A stretch of 64,000 nucleotides of DNA from RGIG3701 sp030530205 (GTDB taxonomy: Bacteria; Planctomycetota; Planctomycetia; Pirellulales; Thermoguttaceae), in contig JAUMVK010000022.1 of NCBI GenBank assembly GCA_030530205.1, forward strand, positions 1 through 64,000. The letters run 5' to 3'. Positions within the stretch are counted from its first letter, which is position 1; each line of letters opens with the position of its first letter. The notes under the pieces were generated by a model. The model was not told the DNA's origin. It did no database searches and saw only the letters and a program-made list of their open reading frames with translations. Shown in pieces: positions 63,175 to 64,000 of the stretch. The position numbers and the translations under genes were made by a program.

Positions 63175-64000
63175 ATGGAAATGAAAGACTTGGTCGCTCT
63201 TTGCAAAAAACGTGGTTTTCTGTTTCAATCGAGCGAAATTTACGGGGGACTGAACGGGTTCTGGGATTACGGCCCGCTCGGCGTGGAACTGAAGCGGAAC
63301 GTCAAAAACGCCTGGTGGGAAGACATGGTTTCGACCCACAACGAGCAGAAACTCGACGAAGGCGCGCCCTCAAAGTACGAAATGACCGGTCTGGACTGCA
63401 CGATCATCATGCACCCGCAGGTCTGGAAATGCTCCGGCCACTACGACCTTTTCCATGATTTCATGGTCGATTGCACCGAATCGAAACGCCGCTACCGCTA
63501 CGACCAGCTCCGCGGCCGCTGGGTGGAAGCCAAAGGCCAGAAAGCCTTCGTCCTTGGCGACCCCGCCGCCGACAATTGGGACGAAAGCATTCACGCCCGC
63601 GCCCAGAAATTCTTCGGCATTCGCGCCAAAGACGCCGACCAGATGAAATTCGGCGACGAGCTGATCTCGCTGGAAAAATTCGACGATTTTTCTCAGGTCC
63701 TCGCGCCGGAAGCAAAGCACCTCGGAACGCTCACCGCGCCGCGTGAGTTCAACCTGATGTTCAAGACGGTCGTCGGCGCACTGGGCGGGGAAGACGACGT
63801 GTCGTTCCTCCGTCCGGAAACCGCGCAAGGGATCTTCGTGAACTTCAAAAACGTGCTGGATTCCACCCGAATCCGCATCCCGTTCGGGATCGCCCAGCAG
63901 GGAAAGAGCTTCCGCAACGAGATCACGCCGCGCAACTTCACGTTCCGGTCCCGCGAGTTCGAGCAGATGGAGTGCGAGTTCTTCTGCGCTCCGAGCACGT
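63175..64000 (+). CDS. glyS: Glycyl-tRNA synthetase, 5' part (gene runs off the window)
   Basis: Charges tRNA-Gly; class II synthetase of the alpha2 (GlyRS-1) type. Only the first 275 codons are in the window. Motifs: KDLVALCKKRGFLFQSSEIYGGLNGFWDYGPLGVELKRN at the start, SGHYDLFHDFMVDC, FNLMFKT, and class II motif 2 in FRNEITPRNFTFRSREFEQME. The preceding FLRPETAQGIF is also diagnostic. The start follows GAGGGG by 7 nt. The bacterial alpha2 form contains no separate beta chain; the symbol could equally be glyQS. Confidence 0.95.
   Translation, partial: MEMKDLVALCKKRGFLFQSSEIYGGLNGFWDYGPLGVELKRNVKNAWWEDMVSTHNEQKLDEGAPSKYEMTGLDCTIIMHPQVWKCSGHYDLFHDFMVDCTESKRRYRYDQLRGRWVEAKGQKAFVLGDPAADNWDESIHARAQKFFGIRAKDADQMKFGDELISLEKFDDFSQVLAPEAKHLGTLTAPREFNLMFKTVVGALGGEDDVSFLRPETAQGIFVNFKNVLDSTRIRIPFGIAQQGKSFRNEITPRNFTFRSREFEQMECEFFCAPST

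Overview
The window looks like a chromosomal segment of a heterotrophic, probably gut- or sediment-associated member of the Planctomycetota. The clues are secreted TolB/hydrazine-synthase-alpha-like proteins with CxxCH haem motifs, an ExbD-like membrane coiled-coil protein with a planctomycete-type N-terminus, many Tat-exported sugar oxidoreductases and isomerases, PEP-CTERM surface proteins and a GAP1-N2-like conflict-system protein. The phylum is inferred from protein families; no rRNA gene is present. No tRNA, IS element, phage gene or CRISPR array was seen.

Layout. 0-3.2 kb: a PilB/GspE ATPase and an ExbD-like coiled-coil protein. 3.4-17.5 kb: a polysaccharide and sugar block with a GH123/DUF4091-like protein, a GH2 enzyme, a PEP-CTERM autotransporter-like protein, a Tat FAD oxidoreductase, an EamA transporter, a secreted HxH hydrolase and a Gfo/Idh/MocA oxidoreductase. 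17.6-20.9 kb: carB. 21-31 kb: a sugar isomerase-like protein, a large LamG protein, an SDR, a PL11 rhamnogalacturonan lyase, an SMP-30-like propeller and a Tat cupin. 31-35 kb: a class A acid phosphatase, then an FGGY kinase overlapping a CoA-transferase gene. A relic of the cupin gene and a copy of its promoter region lie in front of the kinase. 35-37 kb: a cellulose-binding/GH-like protein.

37-41.3 kb is a block of three genes of unknown function, visibly more AT-rich than its surroundings: a NYN-like/DUF2325 protein, a membrane-anchored coiled-coil protein and an exported helical-repeat protein. A 24-bp sequence recurs at nearly the same distance upstream of two of them. I consider this the best candidate for an undescribed system. 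41.7-57.3 kb: GH5 and beta-helix genes in one operon, two multi-haem HZSA-like proteins (one fused to a formylglycine-generating-enzyme domain), a second, highly repetitive PEP-CTERM protein and an iron-containing alcohol dehydrogenase. 57.7-64 kb: purM, a GAP1-N2/coiled-coil protein with an unknown neighbour, a secreted nitrilase-family enzyme and the 5' part of glyS.

Working together: most genes encode exported enzymes for plant or algal polysaccharides (beta-galactosides, cellulose or beta-glucan, rhamnogalacturonan) and for processing the released sugars, mixed with housekeeping genes (carB, purM, glyS). Genes mostly stand alone, with good sigma70-type promoters and symmetrical terminators. 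Many intergenic gaps carry palindromic repeat elements from several families.
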